Assembly (NCBI RefSeq): GCF_001570725.1
Contig: NZ_BCNV01000001.1
Coordinates: 62,001-126,000, forward strand
Reading direction: 5' to 3'
DNA: 64,000 nt
Origin: Paenibacillus amylolyticus
Lineage (GTDB): Bacteria; Bacillota; Bacilli; Paenibacillales; Paenibacillaceae
Translations under genes and position numbers: made by a program
Part shown: one piece after another, positions 27,891-36,800 of the stretch
Numbering within the stretch: the first letter of the stretch is position 1
How the letters are laid out: each line of letters starts with the position of its first letter
The notes under the pieces: model-generated
Told to the model about the DNA's origin: nothing
What the model saw: the letters and a program-made list of their open reading frames with translations, nothing else
Database searches by the model: none

Positions 27891-28799
27891 ATGTCAACCG
27901 CAGTGAAAGAAAGCAGAAGCGATAAAGTATTCTTATTGTGCAATTACATCTATCTGACGATAGCGCTCGTCATTGTGTTGTATCCGCTGCTATACATCAT
28001 CAGTGCTTCAATCAGTGATCCCAAATACGTAAGCTCCGGTGAAATGTGGCTGCTTCCAAAAGGAATAACGTTTGAAGGCTATGCCCGGGTGTTTGAGAAC
28101 ACCAACATCTGGATCGGGTACAAAAATACAGTCATCTACACCGTCGTAGGTACGATCGTCAACCTGATTGTCACGCTACCAGCAGCCTATGCGCTTAGTC
28201 GCTCGGATTTTGTGGGACGAGGTTTCTTCATGGCAATGTTTATGGTAACGATGTTCTTCAGCGGAGGGCTTGTCCCGAGTTACTTGCTGGTTAAGGATCT
28301 TGGCATGGTCAACAGCATGTGGGCACTTATTCTGCCAGGAGCTGCATCCATCTGGAATATTATCGTATGCCGTACGTTCTTCCAATCGACCATTCCCAAG
28401 GAACTGCAGGAAGCGGCACATATTGATGGGTGTACCAACACCCGGTTGTTCATCAAAATCGTGCTCCCGCTTTCCATGCCAATCATTGCAGTGATGGCGC
28501 TTTTCTACGGAGTGGGACACTGGAACAGCTATTTCAGTGCCATGATCTATCTGAACGATTCCTCCAAGTATCCGTTGCAGCTCTTTCTGCGCCAGATTCT
28601 GGTGCTTCAGGAAATGGCGGCTCAAGGGGGAGGCGCGATTGATACCTCATCAGCAACGGCGATGAATACCAAAGCGGAGATTGCTGCGTTGGTTAAATAT
28701 GCCGTCATTATTGTTGCCACACTACCGGTCATTGCGGTATATCCATTTCTCCAACGTTACTTTGTCCAGGGTGTTATGATCGGTTCCGTTAAGGGATGA
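27891..28799 (+). CDS. Sugar ABC transporter permease, LplC/YtcP-type
   Basis: 302 aa from the ATG at 27891, which follows AAAGGAGGGG; the frame is open further upstream without a ribosome binding site. Six helices, with EAAHIDGCTNTRLF as the ATPase-contact loop near residue 190. It starts 16 bp after the LplB-type permease and pairs with it. Confidence 0.92.
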   Translation: MSTAVKESRSDKVFLLCNYIYLTIALVIVLYPLLYIISASISDPKYVSSGEMWLLPKGITFEGYARVFENTNIWIGYKNTVIYTVVGTIVNLIVTLPAAYALSRSDFVGRGFFMAMFMVTMFFSGGLVPSYLLVKDLGMVNSMWALILPGAASIWNIIVCRTFFQSTIPKELQEAAHIDGCTNTRLFIKIVLPLSMPIIAVMALFYGVGHWNSYFSAMIYLNDSSKYPLQLFLRQILVLQEMAAQGGGAIDTSSATAMNTKAEIAALVKYAVIIVATLPVIAVYPFLQRYFVQGVMIGSVKG

Positions 28800-28840
28800 T
28801 CTTAATCCATATACCACATTAAACAAGGGGAGTTGTTGTC

Positions 28841-30436
28841 ATGAAAAAGCTTCACAAGGCTTCATCCATTACACTCTGTCTCACCTTATTCGCAACATTG
28901 CTTGCAGCTTGTGGTTCAACCAATGAAGACGGAAGCTCAACCTCCAAGGTTGAGGGGGTCAAAAAAGAAGGCTTCCCCATTGTAGACGAAACGCTAACGT
29001 TGAAGGTTATGTCCCAGGATGCGGGTGTAGCCGACTGGAGCACGATGCCTGTGCTGCAAGAAATGGAGAAACTGTCGGGCATCAAGCTGGAATACCAGCT
29101 TTCACCGATCGACAGCTTTGAAACGAAGAAAAATCTGGTTTTCGCGAGCGGGGACTTGCCGGATATGTTCTATGCTGCAGATCTCAAACCAGCGGAGCAA
29201 GTAACTTATGGCAGCCAGGGGATTCTGATCCCATTGGAAAAATACATTGACGAAGGTTATGCACCCAATATCAAAAAGATCCTCGATGAGAACCCGGATG
29301 TCCGTAAATCATTTACAACGCCTGATGGGCATATGTATGCACTACCATTCATTGACACGGCAGCTGTGTGGTACAGAGGCCCGATGTGGTACAACGGGGA
29401 ATTCCTAAAGGCGCTTAATGTAGATGAGCCCAAGACTACGGAAGAATTGTATACGTATCTTAAGCGTGTCAAAGAAGAAGACCCTAATGGCAATGGCCAG
29501 CAAGATGAAATTCCGCTTACTTCTGTAAAACTGGATGATCTTCGCATGTTTTTCTTCGGCTTCTGGGGAATGTACAACGAAGGGATCTATTCCGATAAAG
29601 ACGGAAAAGTTCACTATCCTTATCAAGAAGAAGGCTATAAGGGTTATCTGACATTCATGAACCGCTTGTGGAAGGAAGATTTGCTGGATCATGAGACCTT
29701 CTCACAAACAGGCGATCAGAAGAAAGCAAAAGGTGAAAGTAACAAACTTGCGCTGTTCAACGATTACCATCCGTACTTCACGCTCGGAGGTGAACCTAGC
29801 ACGGAACATCCGCTGATGACGCCCGTGAAGAGCGAGGTTGCAGACTCTCCTGTATATGGCAAGCATCCGGGGATGTCGGCTCGCGGTACCTTTGCTATTA
29901 CGAGCAGCAACCCGTCCCCTGAGGCGACGATGCGCTGGATCGACTATATATACAGTTACGAAGGAGCGACCCTGTTCAATCAAGGTCCTGAAGGCGTGCT
30001 GTGGCAATTCAAAGACAAGGAAAATCATGTCAAAGAGTGGCTCCCTGTTCCTGGCGGCGGTGATCGTGAGGAATACCGGGGTAAAATCACGCCGAACTTT
30101 GGTATCTTGACACCGGGCATTAATGATCCGGAGGTAGCGAAAGGGCTTCGTACCGAATTTGATGAGTGGATTGACCAGCAGAATCAAGAGAAGTTGGTGC
30201 CTATCGGAAAAGCTCCATTTCCTAACGTGTATCTGACGAATGAAGAGCAAAGCGAAGCGACGGCCTTACTGTCTGATCTGGATACGTACGTTAAGCAGAT
30301 GGAAGCGAAGTTCGTGACCGGCCAGGAACCGCTTGAGAACTGGGATAAGTACATTGCACAGCTGAAGAAAATGGGCAGCGACCGTATCATCGAACTGTAT
30401 CAGGGGGCATATGACCGCTGGAATACCGGCCAATAA
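28841..30436 (+). CDS. Lipoprotein sugar-binding protein, LplA-type
   Basis: 531 aa. A lipoprotein signal with lipobox LLAAC (Cys near 24) anchors it outside the membrane. The large extracellular solute-binding domain is of the LplA type, longer than simple family 1 proteins. It should capture an oligosaccharide for the two permeases upstream. The specificity cannot be read from sequence. The downstream GH29 and GH18 genes suggest a fucose- and GlcNAc-containing ligand. Confidence 0.9.
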   Translation: MKKLHKASSITLCLTLFATLLAACGSTNEDGSSTSKVEGVKKEGFPIVDETLTLKVMSQDAGVADWSTMPVLQEMEKLSGIKLEYQLSPIDSFETKKNLVFASGDLPDMFYAADLKPAEQVTYGSQGILIPLEKYIDEGYAPNIKKILDENPDVRKSFTTPDGHMYALPFIDTAAVWYRGPMWYNGEFLKALNVDEPKTTEELYTYLKRVKEEDPNGNGQQDEIPLTSVKLDDLRMFFFGFWGMYNEGIYSDKDGKVHYPYQEEGYKGYLTFMNRLWKEDLLDHETFSQTGDQKKAKGESNKLALFNDYHPYFTLGGEPSTEHPLMTPVKSEVADSPVYGKHPGMSARGTFAITSSNPSPEATMRWIDYIYSYEGATLFNQGPEGVLWQFKDKENHVKEWLPVPGGGDREEYRGKITPNFGILTPGINDPEVAKGLRTEFDEWIDQQNQEKLVPIGKAPFPNVYLTNEEQSEATALLSDLDTYVKQMEAKFVTGQEPLENWDKYIAQLKKMGSDRIIELYQGAYDRWNTGQ

Positions 30437-30531
30437 AAAAGTCTATCAATATATATCCCATGAAGAAGGACAATGATTAGGTTCAATGATTTTTCTCATA
30501 TATGAATTCTCAGGGGAGGGTGTGGGCAGAT

Positions 30532-31818
30532 ATGCAGAAATGGTTTGAAGAAGCTAAACTGGGGATATTCATTCACTATGGCATCTATGCTGTAGACGGG
30601 GTTGCGGAATCCTGGTCTTTCTATAATGGAAGGGTCTCCTATGATGAATATATGAAGCAGTTGGATGGGTTTACGGCATCGGCATTCAATGCGGAGAAGT
30701 GGGCGGATTTGATTGAAAAGTCTGGAGCCCGCTATGCCGTGCTGACAACGAAGCATCATGATGGTGTTGCTCTATGGGATACGCAGTATAGTGACCTCAA
30801 TGTCGTCAAACAGACACCCGCGAATCGGGATATCGTGAGGGAATATGCAGAAGCGATTCGGGAGAAGGGCATTCATCTGGGGATGTACTTTTCGCTGATC
30901 GATTGGTCACACCCGGATTATCCCAGCGTATATGAAGCTGGAAAAGTACCGGAGGACCTCAGCAGTGTCAACCGGCATTCAAGTCCTGTGGACGGCGTTC
31001 AGGATCAGGAGAAATGGCAAAAGTTCCTGCAATTCAATAACCATCAACTGGAAGAGATTTTGACCAATTACGGAAAAGTGGATCTGCTGTGGTTCGATGG
31101 GGACTGGGAACGAAGTGCCCAGCAGTGGAATCTGCCGGACTTCAAGCATTACCTGCAATCCTTCAACCCGGATATCATCATCAACTCCCGTCTGCAGGGT
31201 TATGGAGATTACAAGACGCCTGAGCAGGGCATTCCGATTACAAGACCAGAGGGACCCTGGGAATTCTGTACCACGATCAACACATCTTGGGGTTATGTGC
31301 CAACAGATCATAAATATAAATCACTTAATCAGATCATTCGAATGTTCTGTGATTGTATTTCGATGGGCGGAAATATGTTACTGGATATCGGCCCGCGTGA
31401 AGACGGGACCATCGATCAGAGGCAGGAGGACATCCTGCTTGGGCTGGGAGCATGGATTCGGATCCATGAGGAGGCTGTTTTCGGGACGGGAGAAGGGATT
31501 ATGCCTCGCTATTATTTGGGGGGAAGCACCGTATCAGAGGACAGAAAGTCATTGTACCTATTTGTGTATGACAAGCCAAAAGAGAATGTGTGCATCAAAG
31601 GTCTCTGCAATCCGATCAAGAAAATTACCGTGCTGCATTCGGGCAAAGAGCTTCATCATGAGATTCATGGGGGCGTGCCTTGGTTCAATATCCCAGGTAC
31701 AACGTGGATCAAGATGACCCCGGAGGATACGCATGAACAGGTGACCGTTCTTAAGCTCGAATTCGATGAGGAGCTGGAAATGTACGGCGGCGCTGGAGCC
31801 GTTGTCACCCATAACTAA
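30532..31818 (+). CDS. Alpha-L-fucosidase, GH29, cytoplasmic
   Basis: 428 aa from the ATG at 30532 behind GGGGAGGG; an ATG ten codons earlier has no ribosome binding site. There is no signal peptide. GH29 landmarks are KLGIFIHYGIYAVDGVAESW, then VLTTKHHDGVALWD and LLWFDGDW with the likely nucleophile Asp189. The C-terminal beta domain spans about 340-428. It should hydrolyse alpha-L-fucosides after import. It follows the transporter genes by 95 bp without a terminator. Confidence 0.92.
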   Translation: MQKWFEEAKLGIFIHYGIYAVDGVAESWSFYNGRVSYDEYMKQLDGFTASAFNAEKWADLIEKSGARYAVLTTKHHDGVALWDTQYSDLNVVKQTPANRDIVREYAEAIREKGIHLGMYFSLIDWSHPDYPSVYEAGKVPEDLSSVNRHSSPVDGVQDQEKWQKFLQFNNHQLEEILTNYGKVDLLWFDGDWERSAQQWNLPDFKHYLQSFNPDIIINSRLQGYGDYKTPEQGIPITRPEGPWEFCTTINTSWGYVPTDHKYKSLNQIIRMFCDCISMGGNMLLDIGPREDGTIDQRQEDILLGLGAWIRIHEEAVFGTGEGIMPRYYLGGSTVSEDRKSLYLFVYDKPKENVCIKGLCNPIKKITVLHSGKELHHEIHGGVPWFNIPGTTWIKMTPEDTHEQVTVLKLEFDEELEMYGGAGAVVTHN

Positions 31819-31881
31819 CCATTACGGGGAGGGTGTGTGCTGATAGATGCATGCCCTCCCTTACGAATTGGAGAGAGCGAC

Positions 31882-32904
31882 ATGAACAGAAGTGGAGTGC
31901 CGGAACCCAGGATTGAGTATGCTCCCAAACATTATATATGCAATCGTGCGCAGGAACCGCTGGTCTTAGACGGCCGTGTGGATAAGGCATTTTGGGATGC
32001 GGCCCCTTGGACGGATGATTTCGTTGATATCGAAGGGGATCTTCGTCCGAAGCCAGGGAAACAGACACGGGTCAAAATGCTGTGGGATGACGACTATTTC
32101 TACTTTGCTGCCGAGCTGATTGAAGATCAGATATGGGCTACGTTGACCGAGCGTGATTCCGTTATTTTCTATGACAATGACTTTGAGATTTTTATCGATC
32201 CCGATGGGGATTCCCATCAATATTATGAGTTCGAGATCAATGCACTCAATACGGTATGGGACCTGCTATTGGTGAAGCCGTATCGGGATGGCGGACCTCC
32301 GGTCAATGGGTGGGATATCAGCGGTCTTAAGACAGCTGTACATATCGATGGGGAGCTGAACACACCTGGAGCCGATAACCGAAAATGGAGCATCGAGGTC
32401 GCAATTCCCTGGACCAGTCTACAGGAGTGCGCCGAAGGAAAACGTCCGCCTGCGCCGGGTGAGTTCTGGCGCGTCAACTTCTCACGCGTGGAGTGGCAGA
32501 CCGAGGTGCAGGGCGACGAGTACCGCAAGGTGCTGAATCCAGATACGGGCAAACCTTATCCGGAAGACAACTGGGTGTGGTCACCTATGGGCATTATCAA
32601 CATGCATTACCCGGAGTTGTGGGGCTATGTCGTATTCTCGGATGACGGAACCAATCAGTCATTTGAGATGCCGGAAGACGAGCGAATTAAATGGGAGCTT
32701 CGCAGGCTCTATTACCGAGAACGCAATTATTATGAAACCCATGGTGAATTTACACAGAATTTGAAGCTGCTTATGGGTGAGGAGTCATTGATTTGCCAGC
32801 CTGTAATTGAAACAACCCGTAGCCTATTCCAGATTAGTACGCCTTCCTCGGACGGCGCTACCTTAATCTGTATTCGGGAAGACGGAAAGCTGTGGAAGGA
32901 GTGA
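31882..32904 (+). CDS. CBM9-like carbohydrate-binding protein, cytoplasmic
   Basis: 340 aa from the ATG at 31882, behind GGAGAGAG. Residues about 20-235 form a CBM9-type beta-sandwich: LDGRVDKAFWDAAPWTDDF, then KMLWDDDYFYFAAEL, FYDNDFEIFIDPD and YYEFEINALNTVWDL. The C-terminus (about 260-340) has a charged helical part. No signal peptide or catalytic domain is visible. CBM9-like proteins usually act outside the cell or in fusions, so a free cytosolic one is unusual. It probably binds, or possibly acts on, the imported glycan. Confidence 0.75.
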   Translation: MNRSGVPEPRIEYAPKHYICNRAQEPLVLDGRVDKAFWDAAPWTDDFVDIEGDLRPKPGKQTRVKMLWDDDYFYFAAELIEDQIWATLTERDSVIFYDNDFEIFIDPDGDSHQYYEFEINALNTVWDLLLVKPYRDGGPPVNGWDISGLKTAVHIDGELNTPGADNRKWSIEVAIPWTSLQECAEGKRPPAPGEFWRVNFSRVEWQTEVQGDEYRKVLNPDTGKPYPEDNWVWSPMGIINMHYPELWGYVVFSDDGTNQSFEMPEDERIKWELRRLYYRERNYYETHGEFTQNLKLLMGEESLICQPVIETTRSLFQISTPSSDGATLICIREDGKLWKE

Positions 32905-32911
32905 GAGGACA

Positions 32912-35542
32912 ATGACCAGCCAAACCTTGGTATTTTCCCTTGATGCACAGTCATTGGAGAGGATCGAGCAGAAGTTCCAGGAGAAGGTGCGTTTTGCAGA
33001 GGCCCGCAAATCGGAGTTGTTTGATATTTTTCAACAGAACCTAACCGAAGAAGAGACCTGGGCATTGAAGTATGTGTATGCCTACATGCCGGTAAACGAC
33101 ATGGCTGATTATAACGGGGACCTGTTCTTGAGTCATGTGCGCCGGGCTTTGGACACCCGCAAACGTGTGCCTTGGGGAGATCGCGTTCCCGATCATCTGT
33201 TCCTTCATTTTGTGTTACCCTATCGGATAAATACAGAAAATATTGAAGATTTTCGCGGCTTGATGTATGACGAATTAGCCGAGCGGACAGAGAAGTTATC
33301 CATGACCGATGCCATTTTGGAAACCAATTACTGGTGTCATGAAAAAGCGACCTATATCGGCAGCGATCTGCGCACGATATCGCCGCTGACGATGATCCGT
33401 AATGCTCGCGGACGATGCGGCGAAGAATCCACGCTGGCAGTGGCCGCTCTTCGCAGCATCGGCATACCTGCCCGTCAGGTCTATACGCCGCGCTGGGCTC
33501 ACGGTGACAGCAATCATGCTTGGGTGGAAGCCTGGGCAGATGGTCAATGGTATTACATCGGGGCATGCGAGCCGGAAGCCCGTCTGAATCAAGGGTGGTT
33601 CAGCCCACCAGCCCGCAGGGCCATGCTGATTAATACGAGGATCTATGCCGACTATCCCGGACCAGAGGATATTACGCTCTCCGAGAAGGGATTTACTGAA
33701 ATCAATTTGCTTGAGAATTATGCGCCGACGCGGGTCATTGGTGTGAAGGTGAAAAATGAGCAGGGAGAGCCTGTACCCGGAGCGAGTGTCCGCTTTGAGT
33801 TGTACAATTCGGCTGAATTCTATCCGATTGCCGAAATTAGCACGGACGCACAAGGGGAAGCTGCTTTTAAGACAGGTTATGGTGACCTTTTGATTCGTGC
33901 GGTCAGTGGCGGCAAGTGGAGTGAAATCCTATTCAAGGCTCAGGAAAGCGAGCTTGTAGAGCTTGTATTGGACTCGTCAGAGCAGCTCACAGGGATCACA
34001 GATTTTGATATGGTTCCTCCTCCGGAAGGGGAGGGGGAGGTTGTAATTGCATTACCGGAAGAGAAGATCCGGATTCACAATCGTCGTCTGGAGGAAGGGG
34101 CGAAGACCCGGAGCGAGTATGAGAAGACATTCCTGAGTGAGGAGGAAGCGGTCTCGCTGGCTAAAGTGGTTGGACTGCCCTCAGTACGTGTATGGGCTAT
34201 TCTCGAGAAAGCAAGGGGGAATAGTCGTGAAATTGCAGCATTCCTAGAGGAACGGTCCAATTCATACGGTGAATGGCCGCTCCGGTTGCTGGAGTCGATG
34301 AATGAAAAAGATTTAATTGATACCTTTCGCCAGACGCTGGATGATCATCTAGTCGGTGCACTCTCACAGCAAGGATCATGGTCTGAAGATACTTTCGTGA
34401 GATACATCCTATGTCCGCGGATTTCCTATGAGATGCTGGTTCCTTATCGAGGCGTATTCCAGAATGCCTTTTCGGCTGACAAAGCAGCAGCGTTTAGGGA
34501 AAATCCTGCGATGCTTCTCCAAATGCTGGAACAGGAATACGAATACTATGAAGATCTTCCTAATCTAAAAGGCAAGGGGAATCCGATCGGGACGTTTAGT
34601 CTGATGAAGGGGGACGCTCAGTCGCTGGATATTTTGTTTGTGGCCGTATGCCGCAGTTTGGGTATTCCGGCACGATTACATCCGAGTGCACAGAAACCAC
34701 AGTACCTAAGTGACAGAGGCTGGGAGGATGCGTTTAGTCTCACATCAACTCAAACTCAGGAGAGCACAAGCTGGGGAATGCTCCAACTTCGTAAGGATAT
34801 AAAGGCTCCGCAGGATACACCTGAAGCATCTTATTTCGAAAATTTCTCGTTTGCCCGTCTGGAAGGTGGCATCTACAAGACGTTGATTTATCCTTATGGC
34901 AGTACGGATGTCTATAGCGAGCCATATGAGGTTGAACCAGGCGCTTATCGCTTAACGACAGGCATTCGCCTGAAAGATGGAACGGTAAAAGTGCGCTTCG
35001 TTTACTTTACCGTGAACACCGGAGATACAACGGAGGTTGTATTGACTTATCGCGAGACTGAGGTTGATATTCCTGTACTGGGTAAACTTGCACCAGGAAG
35101 TATACTGACCCGTCTGAATGGTTCAGAAGTAGAGCTGGAGGAACTTCTGGGATCGGAGGGTGCCATTGCTGCCTGGATTGAACCGGAGCGTGAACCTACC
35201 AAACATCTGCTTCGTGAACTTTGCGAGCTGGCAGGGCCACTGGATAAGCTGGGTATACCCATCGTACTCATCATCGGAGATGTGGAATGGAACGCTGCCT
35301 TTGACCCTGCTGGTTATCCAAAGCTGCCTGTACGCACGGTTTTTGTACGAGATTCCAGTTATGCTTCCTTGTCGGATTTCATTTCAAAGCCTGCGGCCCA
35401 CGAAGCGGGTTATCCGCATCTGTTCGTGCTGGATACACAGCATCAAATTCGGTATTCGGCATCCGGGTACAAGATTGGTACCGGGAAGGAAGCCCTGCAG
35501 ATTGCTGCTGCGATATCTCAATCATCGAACGGATTGGAGTGA
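32912..35542 (+). CDS. Large transglutaminase-like protein with degenerate second copy
   Basis: 876 aa, no signal peptide, eight bases after the CBM9-like stop. The N-terminal transglutaminase-like domain has Cys169 in GRCGEES and His202 in SNHAWVE. The acidic position reads ACEPE, so Glu may replace Asp. A carboxypeptidase-regulatory-like beta domain (about 268-345) follows. A second, degenerate domain has GDAQSLDILFVAVCRSLGIP, where Ala569 replaces the nucleophile. A beta segment (about 630-720) and a thioredoxin-like end without CXXC (about 725-876) complete it. The superfamily includes proteases and peptide:N-glycanases. Between GH29 and GH18 genes, amidase action on glycopeptides is a reasonable guess. 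Confidence 0.75.
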   Translation: MTSQTLVFSLDAQSLERIEQKFQEKVRFAEARKSELFDIFQQNLTEEETWALKYVYAYMPVNDMADYNGDLFLSHVRRALDTRKRVPWGDRVPDHLFLHFVLPYRINTENIEDFRGLMYDELAERTEKLSMTDAILETNYWCHEKATYIGSDLRTISPLTMIRNARGRCGEESTLAVAALRSIGIPARQVYTPRWAHGDSNHAWVEAWADGQWYYIGACEPEARLNQGWFSPPARRAMLINTRIYADYPGPEDITLSEKGFTEINLLENYAPTRVIGVKVKNEQGEPVPGASVRFELYNSAEFYPIAEISTDAQGEAAFKTGYGDLLIRAVSGGKWSEILFKAQESELVELVLDSSEQLTGITDFDMVPPPEGEGEVVIALPEEKIRIHNRRLEEGAKTRSEYEKTFLSEEEAVSLAKVVGLPSVRVWAILEKARGNSREIAAFLEERSNSYGEWPLRLLESMNEKDLIDTFRQTLDDHLVGALSQQGSWSEDTFVRYILCPRISYEMLVPYRGVFQNAFSADKAAAFRENPAMLLQMLEQEYEYYEDLPNLKGKGNPIGTFSLMKGDAQSLDILFVAVCRSLGIPARLHPSAQKPQYLSDRGWEDAFSLTSTQTQESTSWGMLQLRKDIKAPQDTPEASYFENFSFARLEGGIYKTLIYPYGSTDVYSEPYEVEPGAYRLTTGIRLKDGTVKVRFVYFTVNTGDTTEVVLTYRETEVDIPVLGKLAPGSILTRLNGSEVELEELLGSEGAIAAWIEPEREPTKHLLRELCELAGPLDKLGIPIVLIIGDVEWNAAFDPAGYPKLPVRTVFVRDSSYASLSDFISKPAAHEAGYPHLFVLDTQHQIRYSASGYKIGTGKEALQIAAAISQSSNGLE

Positions 35543-35547
35543 AGAGA

Positions 35548-36600
35548 ATGACGAAATATATTGCTGTAGGTTATGCCGTGGATTCAGTTCTTCCCAACAT
35601 GACACATGAGGATCTGTTGAAGTTAACACATCTGAACGTAGCCTTCGGACATGTTAAGAATGATGAAATCACCACTGAGCATTTAAAGAACGGTCATGTT
35701 ATCCAAAACATGAAGCGGGAGCATCCAAATCTTACGATACTGCTGTCTGTTGGCGGATGGAGCGCTGGAGGTTTCTCAGAGGCCGCCTCAACCCAGCCGG
35801 GGAGGGACAGCATGGCTGCATCAGCGGTAAGGGTGCTGGAGGAATACCCTTTTGACGGGATCGATCTGGACTGGGAGTATCCTTGTTATGGTGAAGCTGG
35901 TATCACATCCAGTCCTGATGATAAACGGAATTTTACCTTGTTACTCAAGACGATGCGGGAGTCACTGGATGCCAAGGGAGTCGAGGATGGTCGTCATTAT
36001 CTGCTCACCATTGCGGCAGGGGCTGACCAATACTACGTGGACGGTACAGAGATGGCTAAAGTGCAGCAGTACCTCGATTACGTCCAGTTGATGACCTATG
36101 ATATGCGCGGCGGTTTTCAGATTCTGACCGGACATCACACGAATCTGTACACGCCAACAGGAGATTTGTTTCGAATCAGTACGGATGCTTCTGTGAACCT
36201 GTTTGTTCGCGCTGGCGTTCCGAAGGAGAAAATTGTGATCGGTGCTGCGTTCTATTCCCGAATCTGGACTGAAGTTCCGGATCGAAACCACGGGCTTCAT
36301 CAAATGGCTAGCAGCACAGGCGGCTATGGTCCGTCGTATGCAGAGCTGGAAGCGAAGTACATTAACAAGAATGGGTACACTCGTTATTGGGATGAAGAAG
36401 CCTGTGCACCGTTTCTGTTTAATGGGTCCAGCCTAATATCTTATGATGATGAAGAGTCGATCCAATGCAAATGTGATTACGTAAAGGATCAAGGTCTGGC
36501 CGGAATCATGTTCTGGGAGTACGGCTGTGATCCGACCCACCGTCTACTGAGTGCGGTGCATCAAGGGCTGCAGGATCTTCCGGCTGGGAAAATAGGATAA
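35548..36600 (+). CDS. GH18 family glycosidase, cytoplasmic
   Basis: 350 aa from the ATG at 35548, five bases after the previous stop and behind GGAGTGA. The catalytic motif FDGIDLDWEYP has Glu110 as proton donor. SVGGWSAGGFSEAA and YVQLMTYDM are further GH18 landmarks, and FWEYGCDPTHRL closes the barrel. No signal peptide or chitin-binding module is present. It should cleave beta-1,4-linked GlcNAc units (chitinase or endo-beta-N-acetylglucosaminidase type) inside the cell. It is the last gene of the operon. Confidence 0.92.
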   Translation: MTKYIAVGYAVDSVLPNMTHEDLLKLTHLNVAFGHVKNDEITTEHLKNGHVIQNMKREHPNLTILLSVGGWSAGGFSEAASTQPGRDSMAASAVRVLEEYPFDGIDLDWEYPCYGEAGITSSPDDKRNFTLLLKTMRESLDAKGVEDGRHYLLTIAAGADQYYVDGTEMAKVQQYLDYVQLMTYDMRGGFQILTGHHTNLYTPTGDLFRISTDASVNLFVRAGVPKEKIVIGAAFYSRIWTEVPDRNHGLHQMASSTGGYGPSYAELEAKYINKNGYTRYWDEEACAPFLFNGSSLISYDDEESIQCKCDYVKDQGLAGIMFWEYGCDPTHRLLSAVHQGLQDLPAGKIG

Positions 36601-36652
36601 ACACCTCAGGGAGCCGACGGGTCAGATGATGTATATGGACTAAAAACATACG

Positions 36653-36703
36653 AAGGGGCCGTCCTATAGTCATGCTCATGACTTATAGGACGGCCCCTTG
36701 TTT
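36653..36703. terminator. Long terminator between convergent transcripts
   Basis: A stem of about 22 bp, AAGGGGCCGTCCTATAGTC with its mirror ending GGACGGCCCCTT, separates the GH18 gene from the convergent sensor-regulator gene. Confidence 0.85.
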
Positions 36704-36800
36704 GCGTTATTTTGGTCTATTGAATCTGGCACATGTCATTCGCTCTCATATACACTGTTTACTGTTCTGAGATGTAACCATCACAGAGACGATGCTCCAT

